Source of the DNA: Cryobacterium algoritolerans
GTDB taxonomy: Bacteria; Actinomycetota; Actinomycetes; Actinomycetales; Microbacteriaceae
Reading direction: 5' to 3'
Assembly (NCBI RefSeq): GCF_004402785.1
Contig: NZ_SOFP01000005.1
Span: 1-64,000, forward strand
Length of the DNA stretch: 64,000 bases
Of the stretch, positions 1 through 8,413 are shown piece by piece. Under the pieces are notes generated by a model. The model saw only the letters and a program-made list of their open reading frames with translations. It made no database searches and was not told the origin of the DNA. Position numbers and translations under genes: made by a program. Position 1 is the stretch's first letter, and every line of letters begins with the position of its first letter.

Positions 1-135
1 CCGGCCGCCACGCCGGCCCCGACCGCCACCGGCGACCCGGCCGCCACGCCGGTCCCCGCCGCGCCGGAAACGATCGCCGGCCTGCGCGGCCAGACCGCGA
101 ACCAACAGACCTGCTCGATCGCCTACAACTACTGA
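1..135 (+). CDS. C-terminal end of an unidentified Pro/Ala/Thr-rich protein (5' truncated)
   Basis: Frame 1 is open from the first base and stops at TGA 133-135, giving 44 residues. The first half is a Pro-Ala-Thr-rich stretch of the kind found in extracytoplasmic linkers. It is followed by a short tail ending TCSIAYNY. The rest of the gene lies to the left, so family and function cannot be assigned. A secreted or membrane-anchored protein with a disordered linker is a guess. The reading frame is supported only by composition and by the clean stop. Confidence 0.5.
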   Translation, partial: PAATPAPTATGDPAATPVPAAPETIAGLRGQTANQQTCSIAYNY

Positions 136-211
136 CCTGACGATTGATCCGCCCTGGCCCGACCAGACCGGGTTCGGACGGAACTTTTCACGACTCCCCT
201 CCGGTGCTATC

Positions 212-234
212 GTCAACTAGCTAGGCTAATTGAC
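212..234. promoter_or_regulatory. Probable operator/promoter of the TspO-MFS operon
   Basis: GTCAA (212-216) and TTGAC (230-234) form an inverted repeat around a CTAGCTAG core, ending about 16 bases before the start codon. A TAGGCT box (222-227) inside it is an acceptable actinobacterial -10. The arrangement resembles operators of MarR/PadR-type repressors that control drug exporters, but no regulator gene is present here. Confidence 0.35.
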
Positions 235-249
235 TATCAGGAGGATGAG

Positions 250-1056
250 ATGAAGCAGGGCAGCGACCTTCTCCGCCAAAGCATCGTGCTTGTCAGCGCG
301 GTCCTGGCCATCATCGGCTCATTCATCGGTTCGGGCGCTGCGGGCGGTACGCCGATCCAGAACGCGTCGGGCGGTGCGCTCGCCGCCGACGCGACGCCGA
401 TCGCCCCCGCCGTTCCGGCCTTCGGCATCTGGACCCCGATCTACGTGGGCCTGATCGCCTACGCCATCTGGCAATTCCTGCCCACGCAGAAGACGGATGC
501 CCGCCAGCGACGCCTCGGCTACCCCATTGCCGGATCGCTCCTGCTGAACGCGGCGTGGATCCTGAGTGTGCAGTTCGACCAGCTCTGGCTGAGCGTGCCG
601 GTGATCGTGCTCCTGCTGGCCGTGCTGGTGCTGGCGTTCCGGATCACCCTGGCCTCCCGGCCGAAGAACCTGATTGAGACCGTCCTCGTCGACGGCACCA
701 TCGGCCTCTACCTCGGCTGGGTCTGCGTGGCCACCGCCGCGAACGTGACCGCGGCCCTGGTCGCGGCAGGCTTCGACGGCTTCGGCGCCTCGGCCGACCT
801 GTGGGCGGTTGGCGTCGTTGTCGTCGCCGGACTCGTCGGCGTGCTGATCGCCGTCGCCGGCCGGGGGCGGCTCACTCCCGCCCTGTCCCTGTCCTGGGGG
901 TTGGCCTGGCTGGCTGTCGCCCGGCTCACCGGCAGCCCGCTCTCCACCCCCGCCGCGGTCGCGGCCCTCGTCTCCGTCGCCGTCATCGTCACTCTCACCC
1001 TCTCCCTGCGCCTGCGCAGTGCGAAATCCGTCCCTCCTCGATTGGCCACCGCATGA
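250..1056 (+). CDS. TspO/MBR-like tryptophan-rich membrane protein
   Basis: This 268-residue protein is almost entirely hydrophobic, with about seven membrane segments. It carries the pattern of actinobacterial tryptophan-rich sensory proteins: an N-terminal segment, a GIWTPIY motif near residue 60, then NAAWI and LGWVCVA further on. TspO relatives bind porphyrins or other hydrophobic ligands in the membrane and are linked to stress responses, but the role of the long actinobacterial version is unclear. The start is set by an AGGAGG box at 239-244. The stop overlaps the start of the next gene (ATGA, 1053-1056), so both are translated together. This suggests a ligand-sensing or accessory role alongside the drug exporter. 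Confidence 0.7.
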   Translation: MKQGSDLLRQSIVLVSAVLAIIGSFIGSGAAGGTPIQNASGGALAADATPIAPAVPAFGIWTPIYVGLIAYAIWQFLPTQKTDARQRRLGYPIAGSLLLNAAWILSVQFDQLWLSVPVIVLLLAVLVLAFRITLASRPKNLIETVLVDGTIGLYLGWVCVATAANVTAALVAAGFDGFGASADLWAVGVVVVAGLVGVLIAVAGRGRLTPALSLSWGLAWLAVARLTGSPLSTPAAVAALVSVAVIVTLTLSLRLRSAKSVPPRLATA

Positions 1057-2717
1057 CCATCCCCACGTCAGACCGTGCAGCGCGATCCGCCCAGGTGACG
1101 GGGTCTCCCCGTCGCCGATGGGCCGGCCTGGTCTTCATCAGCGTCGCCGTCGCGCTGATCATCGTCGATTCCACGATCATCAACGTGGCCATCCCCTCGA
1201 TCGTCGCCGACCTCGCCATCACCTCCACCCAGGTGCAGTGGGTGCAGGAGAGCTACACGCTCGTGTTCGCGGCGCTGCTGCTGGTGTTCGGTACCCTCGC
1301 TGACCGCTACGGGCGCCGCCGCATCCTGTTGCTCGGCGTCGTCGTCTTCGCCGCGGCATCCGTGCTCGCCGCATTCGCGGGATCGGGCGACCTGCTGATC
1401 GGCGCGCGACTGGTGCAGGGAGTCGGTGGGGCGATGGTGCTGCCGACCACGCTGTCGCTGATCAATGCCACCTTCCGCGGTCGCGACCGCGGCATCGCGT
1501 TCGCCATCTGGGGCTCCACCATCGGTGGCATGGTCGCCGTCGGACCGCTGCTCGGCGGCTGGCTCACCACCTATTTCTCCTGGCGCTGGGCCTTCGGAAT
1601 CAACGTGCCGCTCGGGATCATCATCGTCATCGGCGTGCTCACCTTCGTGGTCGAATCCAAGGATGCCGGCGAGCCGCGCCGGGTCGACGTTGTCGGGGCG
1701 GTGCTCTCCGTGCTCACCAGCGCGTCGCTCGTCTTCGGGCTGATCGAGGGGCGCAGCTATGGCTGGTGGCTGACCAACAAGGCGATGGTGGTCGGCGACT
1801 GGACCTGGCCGTTCGAGCTGTCGCCGATCCCGTTCGCGTTCGCGATCACGCTCGTCGCCGGGGCGGCGTTCGTCGCCTGGGGGCTCTACCGTCAGCGCAC
1901 GGGCCGCACCACGCTGCTCGCCTTCTCGCTCTTCCGGATCGCCTCGTTCCGCAACGGCAACATCGCGGCCATGATCGTTTCGCTCGGCGAGTTCGGGATC
2001 ATCCTGTCCCTGCCGCTCTGGCTGCAGAACGTACTCGGCTACGACGCCCTGCAGACCGGGTTCGTGCTGCTCGCCCTTGCCCTCGGCTCCTTCGTGGCGA
2101 GTGGGCTCGCCGGCGCGTTCGGCAACAAGATCTCGCCGGAGACCATCGTGCGGCTCGGCATCGTCGCGGAGATCATCGGCGTCACCGGTCTCGGGTTCGT
2201 CATCTCGAAGGATGCCACCTGGCTGTCGGTCGTTCCGTTTCTCTTCGTCTACGGCATCGGCGTCGGCCTCGCGACAGCGCAGCTCACCGGGGTCGTGCTC
2301 AAGGACGTACCGGTCGAGAAGAGCGGCCAGGGCTCCGGCACCTCGAGCACCGCCAGGCAGATCGGCTCCGCTCTGGGCATCGCCGTTCTCGGCACCGTGT
2401 TGTTCACCTCGGTCGGTGCATCGCTCGACGCGAAACTTGCCGACGTCCCGGGCCTCCCGGCGGCCGCGCAGTCTCAGGTCGTCGACGCCGTCGTGGACAG
2501 TGCGGGTGCGGCGATCCCCGCGCTCGAAGCCCGGAGCCCGGCCCTCGCAGATGCTGCACGCGACGCGTTCAGCGAGGGCACCCGGTATTCCGCATTCGCT
2601 GCCGCCGGGTTTCTCGTGCTTGGCTTCCTCGCCACGCTGAGGCTGTCCGGTACGGCTCCGCACCAGGCGCCCCGAGAAATGGATGCCGCGTCGACCGGAG
2701 TCGGCTCTCCCGCGTAG
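1053..2717 (+). CDS. MFS drug exporter, DHA2 (14-TMS, EmrB/QacA-like) family
   Basis: This 554-residue integral membrane transporter starts at the ATG overlapping the TspO-like stop. It has the DHA2 pattern of 14 predicted helices: a conserved acidic residue in helix 1 (IIVDSTIINVA), motif A after helix 2 (LADRYGRRRILLLG) and the helix 5 antiporter region (GSTIGGMVAVGPLLGG). Such proteins export lipophilic cations, dyes or antibiotics using the proton gradient. The substrate cannot be told from sequence. The C-terminal half contains a long periplasmic loop near residues 470-520 before the last helix. It is probably induced together with the upstream gene through the operator-like repeat at 212-234. 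Confidence 0.85.
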   Translation: MTIPTSDRAARSAQVTGSPRRRWAGLVFISVAVALIIVDSTIINVAIPSIVADLAITSTQVQWVQESYTLVFAALLLVFGTLADRYGRRRILLLGVVVFAAASVLAAFAGSGDLLIGARLVQGVGGAMVLPTTLSLINATFRGRDRGIAFAIWGSTIGGMVAVGPLLGGWLTTYFSWRWAFGINVPLGIIIVIGVLTFVVESKDAGEPRRVDVVGAVLSVLTSASLVFGLIEGRSYGWWLTNKAMVVGDWTWPFELSPIPFAFAITLVAGAAFVAWGLYRQRTGRTTLLAFSLFRIASFRNGNIAAMIVSLGEFGIILSLPLWLQNVLGYDALQTGFVLLALALGSFVASGLAGAFGNKISPETIVRLGIVAEIIGVTGLGFVISKDATWLSVVPFLFVYGIGVGLATAQLTGVVLKDVPVEKSGQGSGTSSTARQIGSALGIAVLGTVLFTSVGASLDAKLADVPGLPAAAQSQVVDAVVDSAGAAIPALEARSPALADAARDAFSEGTRYSAFAAAGFLVLGFLATLRLSGTAPHQAPREMDAASTGVGSPA

Positions 2718-2790
2718 GAGCGTCGGTCGGCGCGGCTCCGCGGTATCCGGCGCGGCGCGGCGCGGCGGTATCCGTCGCGGCGCAGCTCCG

Positions 2791-2826
2791 GGAAGCCGGC
2801 GCACGAAGTAACGTGCGCCGGCTTCC
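2791..2826. terminator. Bidirectional terminator hairpin
   Basis: A perfect 14-base inverted repeat (2791-2804 with 2813-2826) with an 8-base loop lies between the convergent exporter and FHA genes. There is no long T tract on either side, as is usual in this GC range. Just upstream (about 2738-2785) is a GC-rich stretch with two CGGTATCCG copies, which I cannot otherwise explain. Confidence 0.7.
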
Positions 2827-2855
2827 TCTGGGTGCGCCGCGAGCGGTGCGGCCGC

Positions 2856-3839
2856 CTAGATCTCGGAATCGTCCAGTCGCCCACCGAGATCGGGGTGCGG
2901 GTCGGGATTCCGCGGAGCTGTACTCTGGCCGGGACTGGTGGGTCCGGCGCGCTCCGGTCGGGCCGTGGGGCGGCGGGTGGGCTGCGGCCTCTGGAGGGAG
3001 AGCTCGCCGCCGAGCCGACCGCCGAACGGTCGACCGTGATCGGCGTACTCCTCCCGGAAGAAGGCCATCCGCCACGGTCCCATTTCGATCCGGGCACCGG
3101 TGCGCAGAACCTGTCCGCCGCCGTGCGGCTGGCCCATCCGAACCTCCCGCTTCGCGCCTCCGGCCACCGGGCCGAGGGGGAACAGGACGTATTCGTCGTC
3201 CCGATCGTGCCGGATTTCCGCGTGCAGCGGTTGCAGACCGTCCAGCCGGAGGTCGGAGTCCGGCCCGGACCCGATCGTGGTGACTCCGGGCAGCAGGTCG
3301 AATTCTCGCGGTGGCTGTCCGTTCCAATTCTCCGAGCCGACGACGAACACCAGCCGAGGTCGTCCGGCGCCCGGCGTGTAGTGCGTCGTCGTGATCCGGC
3401 GGCGGATCCGCCGGTCGAACGTCGGTGCCAGGGGAAACATGGTCGACGGCGGCAACGGCACGGTGGGGAGCGGTGGCGCCCCCCGGCGTCGGGACCTCCG
3501 CCGGAGCAGCGGCGCGAGTGCGGCCCTGCTGCCGAGGACGATATGAGACGACCCCGTCAGGACCCGCTGGAGTGGGGGCGGCGCCACCGCCCCCACACGA
3601 ACGATGAGGCCATTCGGTCCGCTGACCGATACCGTCAGGCCGCGCTCGGCAAGATCCGACGCGATGCTCCGAAGGTCTTTCAGCCTCACCGCCCGGGAAA
3701 CGAACAGCTCGGGCTGGCTGGCGAAGATCTCCACGTCCAGGCCGGCGGCCGTGACCGTGCCGGACATCGCCTCGACGGTCGGGCTCGGCTGGACCAGGGA
3801 GAAGGCCAGGTCGATGTCCAGCCGGGTGGTCGCGGTCAT
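2856..3839 (-). CDS. FHA-domain protein
   Basis: This 327-residue protein has three parts. Residues 1-100 form an uncharacterised globular region, and residues 100-150 are a basic linker including RRRSRRRG. A forkhead-associated fold follows around residues 165-255, with a phosphothreonine-binding-type strand-turn pattern (VTTIGSGPDSDLRLDGLQPLHAEI). The Arg normally found after the Gly-x-x motif is not evident, so phosphopeptide binding is uncertain. The last 60 residues are Pro/Arg-rich and probably disordered. The ATG at 3839 was chosen because the 91-residue gene stops only two bases upstream, so the pair is one transcript. No kinase is adjacent; the nearest one in the window is at 52.6 kb. 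Function unknown; a signalling or scaffold role is inference. Confidence 0.7.
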   Translation of the reverse strand: MTATTRLDIDLAFSLVQPSPTVEAMSGTVTAAGLDVEIFASQPELFVSRAVRLKDLRSIASDLAERGLTVSVSGPNGLIVRVGAVAPPPLQRVLTGSSHIVLGSRAALAPLLRRRSRRRGAPPLPTVPLPPSTMFPLAPTFDRRIRRRITTTHYTPGAGRPRLVFVVGSENWNGQPPREFDLLPGVTTIGSGPDSDLRLDGLQPLHAEIRHDRDDEYVLFPLGPVAGGAKREVRMGQPHGGGQVLRTGARIEMGPWRMAFFREEYADHGRPFGGRLGGELSLQRPQPTRRPTARPERAGPTSPGQSTAPRNPDPHPDLGGRLDDSEI

Positions 3840-3841
3840 GG

Positions 3842-4117
3842 CTACTGGGGGAGGGATTCGGCGCCGGCGTTCTCGCTCGTGGTGACGCGCAGGGTCCCGT
3901 TCAGCTTCCAGGTCGCCCGTGGTGCATCCGGGCCGATGTCCCGAGGCACCTCCACGGTCATGTCGATGAAGCTGTAGTTGATGACGGCACTCTTGCCGGT
4001 GAGATAGGACCACATCTCCTTGCCGAGGTCGGTCCAGTCCTGGATGCTGTGGGCATCCGGAGCCTTCGTGTTGGTGCCGGCGGGGGAGGTCTGGTCTGTG
4101 GTCGAATCGTCGGTCAC
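3842..4117 (-). CDS. Small conserved-looking protein paired with the FHA protein
   Basis: This 91-residue protein is acidic and polar at its start (MTDDSTTDQTSPAGTNTK) and then carries a compact region (IQDWTDLGKEMWSYLTGK, then INYSFIDMTVEVPRD and WKLNGTLRVTTSE). The alternating beta pattern suggests a small all-beta domain. There is no signal peptide or membrane segment. It begins the two-gene unit with the FHA protein, separated by two bases from that start codon. I do not recognise a family. The tight coupling implies the products work together, perhaps as a partner or client of the FHA protein. Confidence 0.65.
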   Translation of the reverse strand: MTDDSTTDQTSPAGTNTKAPDAHSIQDWTDLGKEMWSYLTGKSAVINYSFIDMTVEVPRDIGPDAPRATWKLNGTLRVTTSENAGAESLPQ

Positions 4118-4339
4118 GGTGCACTCTCTTTCGGTTTCACCGGGATCAGCGTGGGTCAGTCAGAGGCAGAACCGTCCCGGATTCGGTTCCGTCTGCTCCG
4201 GCAACCAGCTGCGCTCCTGACTGCCGACAGGCTCAGGCTAGTTGAGGCCGGACCACCCGGAGCGAATACACAGCAGGCTCTCAGGGCGACACAGTCGGAG
4301 GGTTCGGTTAGCCTCGGGGGAGCACCCCTGGAGGCCACC

Positions 4340-7300
4340 GTGTTCCTGCTCGATTCCGGCACCATCGTCTATTCCGCGAGCGACCTCAGCGCAGCGGCCG
4401 GCTGCGAGTGGGCGTTGATGCGCAGGCTCGACGCGAAGCTCGGGCGGATCGGCCCGATCGCGGAGACCACCGACGCCATGCTCACGCGCACCGCCGAACT
4501 GGGCGACGCTCACGAACTGCGGATGCTCACCCGCCTGCGGAGGACTCGCCGGGTCGTCGAGATCGAACGCCCGGCCCTCGCCGAGATAGGCTCCGCCGTG
4601 CGGGCGAGCGAGGCCGCGCTCACCGGCGGCGCCGAAGTGGTGTTCCAAGCCGCATTCTTCGACGGCCGATTCCTCGGCTACGCGGACTTCATCATCCGGT
4701 CCGACGACGGCTCGACCTACGAGGTGTACGACACGAAACTGGCGCGCAAGGCGAAGATCACCGCGCTGCTGCAGCTCGCGGCATACAGCGACCAGCTCGA
4801 ACGGATGGGCATCGCCACGGGGGAGCAGGTGCATCTCCTGCTCGGCGACGGACGCACGAGTTCGCATCGGCTGCGGGACATCCTGCCCGTCTTCCGCACT
4901 CGCCGGGCCAGGCTGGAACGCCTCGTCGACGAAAGACTCGCCGACACCGGGCCGACCGAGTGGGGCGACTCGCGCTACACCGCCTGCGGGCGGTGCGACG
5001 TCTGCGACGAACAGGTGCAGCGGCACCGCGACGTGCTGCTCGTGGCCAACCTGCGGCTCAGCCAGCGCGCGAAGCTGCGCGCCGCCGGCATGGCGACGAT
5101 CGAGCATTTGGCGGCGGCGGCCGGCCCGGTCCCCGGCCTCTCGGATGCCACGCTGCACACGCTCAGCGAGCAGGCCAGGCTCCAGATCACGCAGCCGGAC
5201 GCCGACCGGCCCGTGAACTGGGAGGTGATCAACCCGCTCGCACTTGCCGCGCTGCCTGCCCCCGACCCGGGCGACATCTTCTTCGATTTCGAGGGCGACC
5301 CGCTGTACCAGGAGGACACGGGGGGCGGCGAGGCCGGCCCGGCCGGCGTCGCCTGGGGGCTGGACTACCTCTTCGGCCTGGTCGAACCGGACGACACCTT
5401 CCGCTCCTTCTGGGCGCACAACCATGCCGAGGAGCGCCTGGCCCTGGTCGAGTTCCTGGACTACCTGCGGGAGCGGCGAGAGCGGCATCCGGGGATGCAC
5501 ATCTACCACTACGCGCCCTATGAACGCACCCACCTGCTCACCCTCGCGGCCAGGCACGGAGTGGGCGAGGACGCCGTCGACGGCCTGCTCAGGGACCACG
5601 TGCTCGTCGACCTTTACCCGGTCGTGCGGCAGGGCCTGCGCGTCGGCAGCCGCAGCTACTCACTGAAGAAGCTCGAGCCGCTCTACATGGGCAGTGACGA
5701 ACGCGAGGGCGTCGCCAACGCCGCCGACTCGATCGCCGAATACGTGCGGTCCCGGGAACTGCTGGCGGACGGTGACCACGCCGCCGCGGCGGGCGTGCTC
5801 GCCGATATCGCCCGTTACAACGCCTACGACTGCCGGTCCACCCTGCGGCTGCGCGACTGGCTGCTGCGCCGCGCCGCCGAGAACCGGGTTCCGGCGGCGT
5901 CGACCGTGGACCTGGCCTTCGACCTTCCGGTGCGCGAGCCTGACCCCGTCTACCTCGAGCTTGCCGCCCTCCTCGCCGCGGTGGCACCCGCCGACCGCAA
6001 CGCCGACCAGACCGCCCTCGCCCTGGCCGCCGCCGCGATCGACTATCACCGGCGGGAGCAGAAATCGTTCTGGTGGGACCACTATTCACGCCTCGGCTCA
6101 CCCGTCGACGAGTGGGCGGACACCCGGGATGTGCTCATCGTCGACTCCGCCACCGTACAGACGGGCTGGCACCGGGAGGGCCGGCAACTGCTCGACCGGC
6201 GCCTGCTACGGCTGTCGGGTTCGCTGGCGCCGGGCAGCTCGCTCAAGGTCGGGCAGAAGCCGTTTCTGCTCTACGACCCGCCGTATCCGCCGATCCGGCA
6301 GAGCGCCGAGCCGGGCGCGCGCACCGCGCACGACAGGGCCACCATCGTCGAGGTGATCGACGAGTCGGTGTTCCTCGTCGAGGAGATCCTCGAGCGGGAC
6401 GCACCAACCCACCACGAACTGCCGATCGCGCTGACCCCCGGCACCCCGCCGCCGGCCGGGAGCCAGGTGGGTGCGATCTCGGAGTGGGGCAGGGCCGTGC
6501 TCGGCGTCTGGCCGGTGCCGTTGCCGGATGCCGCGTTCGACCTTTTGCGGCGCCGGCCGCCGCGGCTCCGGCCGTCGTGGCGTCTGGCCGGCACGAGCGA
6601 CGCACCCGGAGGCGACTCGGAGCCCGGCCTGGCCCGGCCGCGAGACGGCGACGTGCAGACGGCCATCCTGGACGGACTGCTCCGCCTGGACCATTCCTAC
6701 CTCGCGGTGCAGGGCCCGCCGGGCACCGGCAAGACCTACGTCGGGTCGAGGGTGATCGTCGACCTCGTCGTCAAGCACGGCTGGACCGTCGGAGTTGTCG
6801 CCCAGTCCCACGCCGCAGTGGAGAACATGCTCCGCGCGGTGCTCGCCGCCGGCGTTGAAGTCGGCCTCAACCCCGACCGGGTGGGCAAGAAGGCCAGGCA
6901 GGGCGAAGAGAACAAGCCCGTTCCCTGGACCCTTCTCGACACGAAAACCTTCGGCACGTTCACCGACCGCCCCGGCGGCTGGGTGGTCGGCGGCACCGCC
7001 TGGGACTTCAGCAACGCCGACCGGTTGCCGCGCGGGTCCCTCGACCTGCTGGTCGTCGACGAGGCCGGTCAGTTCTCCCTGGCCGGCACGATCGCCGCAG
7101 CCGTCTCAGCGGAGCGGCTGCTGCTCCTGGGAGACCCACAGCAGCTGCCGCAGGTGAGCCAGGGCACCCACCCCGAGCCCGTCGACGAATCCGCCCTCGG
7201 CTGGCTCAGCGACGGGCACCGGGTGCTCCCGGCCGTATACGGCTACTTCCTCGCCACCAGCTGGCGGATGCACCCCGCTGTCTGCGCTCCGGTCTCGGCC

Positions 7301-7891
7301 CTGTCCTACGAAGGCAAGCTGCTCTCGCACCCGTCGGACCGCAGCCTGGCCGGGGTGGACCCCGGGCTGCACCCCCGGCCGGTGGCGCATTCCGCGAACG
7401 CCACCTCATCAGTCGAGGAGGCGGAGGAGGTGGTCGGGCTCGTGGCGGACCTGCTGGGGCGACCCTGGACATCCGCCGGTGTCACTGCCCCGCTCGGCCA
7501 GGAAGACGTCATCGTCGTGGCGCCGTACAACGCCCAGGTGGAACTTCTCCGCAGCCGGTTGACGGCCGCCGGCTTCGGCCTGGTGCCGGTCGGAACAGTG
7601 GACAAGTTCCAGGGCCGGGAGGCAGCGGTCGCGATCGTGTCGCTCGCGGCCTCGGCCGCCGAGGACGTGCCGAGAGGACTCGAATTCCTGCTTCTCGCGA
7701 ACCGACTGAACGTCGCCATCTCCCGGGCACAGTGGGCGGCCTGGCTGGTCTATTCGCCGGCGTTGACCGAGTCCCTGCCGACCAGCATCGAGGTGCTTAC
7801 CCAGCTGAGCGCGTTCATCACTCTGGTGACACCCGTCGCGGGCAGCGCCGGGAGGCCGACTCTGTCTGGCCTGGCCCGGCCTGCCGACTGA
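4340..7891 (+). CDS. TM0106-family RecB-like nuclease fused to SF1 helicase
   Basis: This 1183-residue cytoplasmic protein combines three modules. A PD-(D/E)xK nuclease core lies near residues 110-140 (YADFIIR, then EVYDTKLARKAK), followed by a Cys-rich patch (CGRCDVCDEQ). An RNase H-like exonuclease domain starts near residue 312 (FFDFEGDPLY). A superfamily 1 helicase has Walker A GPPGTGKT near residue 792, Walker B VVDEAGQ near 903 and motif V-type DKFQGREAAVAIVS. The GTG at 4340 was chosen because the protein then begins MFLLDSGTIVYSASDL, like other family members. Longer in-frame extensions to 4049 would run into the divergent gene. The role is probably DNA end processing or repair; a defence role has been speculated for relatives. 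Its 3' end lies inside a 17-base tandem repeat. Confidence 0.85.
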   Translation: MFLLDSGTIVYSASDLSAAAGCEWALMRRLDAKLGRIGPIAETTDAMLTRTAELGDAHELRMLTRLRRTRRVVEIERPALAEIGSAVRASEAALTGGAEVVFQAAFFDGRFLGYADFIIRSDDGSTYEVYDTKLARKAKITALLQLAAYSDQLERMGIATGEQVHLLLGDGRTSSHRLRDILPVFRTRRARLERLVDERLADTGPTEWGDSRYTACGRCDVCDEQVQRHRDVLLVANLRLSQRAKLRAAGMATIEHLAAAAGPVPGLSDATLHTLSEQARLQITQPDADRPVNWEVINPLALAALPAPDPGDIFFDFEGDPLYQEDTGGGEAGPAGVAWGLDYLFGLVEPDDTFRSFWAHNHAEERLALVEFLDYLRERRERHPGMHIYHYAPYERTHLLTLAARHGVGEDAVDGLLRDHVLVDLYPVVRQGLRVGSRSYSLKKLEPLYMGSDEREGVANAADSIAEYVRSRELLADGDHAAAAGVLADIARYNAYDCRSTLRLRDWLLRRAAENRVPAASTVDLAFDLPVREPDPVYLELAALLAAVAPADRNADQTALALAAAAIDYHRREQKSFWWDHYSRLGSPVDEWADTRDVLIVDSATVQTGWHREGRQLLDRRLLRLSGSLAPGSSLKVGQKPFLLYDPPYPPIRQSAEPGARTAHDRATIVEVIDESVFLVEEILERDAPTHHELPIALTPGTPPPAGSQVGAISEWGRAVLGVWPVPLPDAAFDLLRRRPPRLRPSWRLAGTSDAPGGDSEPGLARPRDGDVQTAILDGLLRLDHSYLAVQGPPGTGKTYVGSRVIVDLVVKHGWTVGVVAQSHAAVENMLRAVLAAGVEVGLNPDRVGKKARQGEENKPVPWTLLDTKTFGTFTDRPGGWVVGGTAWDFSNADRLPRGSLDLLVVDEAGQFSLAGTIAAAVSAERLLLLGDPQQLPQVSQGTHPEPVDESALGWLSDGHRVLPAVYGYFLATSWRMHPAVCAPVSALSYEGKLLSHPSDRSLAGVDPGLHPRPVAHSANATSSVEEAEEVVGLVADLLGRPWTSAGVTAPLGQEDVIVVAPYNAQVELLRSRLTAAGFGLVPVGTVDKFQGREAAVAIVSLAASAAEDVPRGLEFLLLANRLNVAISRAQWAAWLVYSPALTESLPTSIEVLTQLSAFITLVTPVAGSAGRPTLSGLARPAD

Positions 7892-7964
7892 CCGGGGTTG
7901 CCGACTGACCGGCCTGACGACTGACCGGGGTTGCCGCTTGACCGGGCTTGCAGCTCAACGGAGC
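7881..7964. repeat. Degenerate 17-base tandem repeat, about 5 units
   Basis: Units begin at 7881, 7898 (16 bases), 7914, 7931 and 7948. Their common core is GCCGACTGACCGG, and the units decay rightwards. The helicase stop codon (7889-7891) is in the first unit. The repeat runs directly into the terminator hairpin. Confidence 0.75.
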
Positions 7965-7965
7965 G

Positions 7966-7994
7966 AGCACCGTCGTTCTGACAACGACGGTGCT
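7966..7994. terminator. Bidirectional terminator hairpin
   Basis: AGCACCGTCGTT (7966-7977) pairs perfectly with AACGACGGTGCT (7983-7994) across a 5-base loop. It sits between the convergent helicase and ptsH genes, so it probably ends both transcripts. Confidence 0.8.
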
Positions 7995-8052
7995 TGTTCC
8001 GGGCCGGGTCGGGCCGGCCGAGGTCGGCGCGACCCGGCTGACCGGTGCGGTC

Positions 8053-8331
8053 TTACTCGGCGTCCAGGTCGGTTTCGAGGATCTTGACGAGGGCTTCGAG
8101 GGCCTCGACGGCGCCATCGCCTTCGGCGCGGAGCACAACCACGTCGCCGTTGGCGGCGCCGAGGCTCATCAGGCTCAGGATGCTCGAGGCATCCATCGCG
8201 TCTTCGACCGGGGAGGTCTCGAGGGCGATGGTGACCTCGATCGGGAGTTCACCGACGGCCGCGGCGAAGATGGACGCAGGGCGGGCGTGCAGGCCGACCC
8301 GGCTGGCGATGGTGGCTTTACGTTCGGACAT
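8053..8331 (-). CDS. ptsH: Phosphocarrier protein HPr
   Basis: This 92-residue protein carries the phosphate from enzyme I to sugar-specific EII proteins. The phosphorylated histidine is H15 in GLHARPA, next to the conserved R17. The region around residues 48-58 (DASSILSLMSLGA) matches the regulatory-serine helix of HPr proteins. Whether an HPr kinase exists is not shown here, and actinobacteria generally lack one. It is the last gene of the leftward fructose PTS set, 82 bases after ptsI, with no separate strong promoter seen. Length and motifs are typical of the family. Confidence 0.96.
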   Translation of the reverse strand: MSERKATIASRVGLHARPASIFAAAVGELPIEVTIALETSPVEDAMDASSILSLMSLGAANGDVVVLRAEGDGAVEALEALVKILETDLDAE

Positions 8332-8413
8332 GGTTCCTCCTATTTGGTGCTCGCCGGGCTGTGCCCGGCGACGGTGGTGCGCCGCGACGCGACGCGAAAT
8401 GGTGCGTCGGGGC

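Noticed and set aside
1068-2804. Long open frame (578 codons) antisense to the drug exporter
   Set aside because: Its composition is Arg/Gly/Asp/Glu-rich, typical of the complement of a high-GC gene. It has no recognisable domain and covers a well-supported transporter.
4238-5599. Long open frame antisense to the nuclease-helicase
   Set aside because: It is the complement of a protein with clear nuclease and helicase motifs, and it shows no domain or ribosome site of its own.
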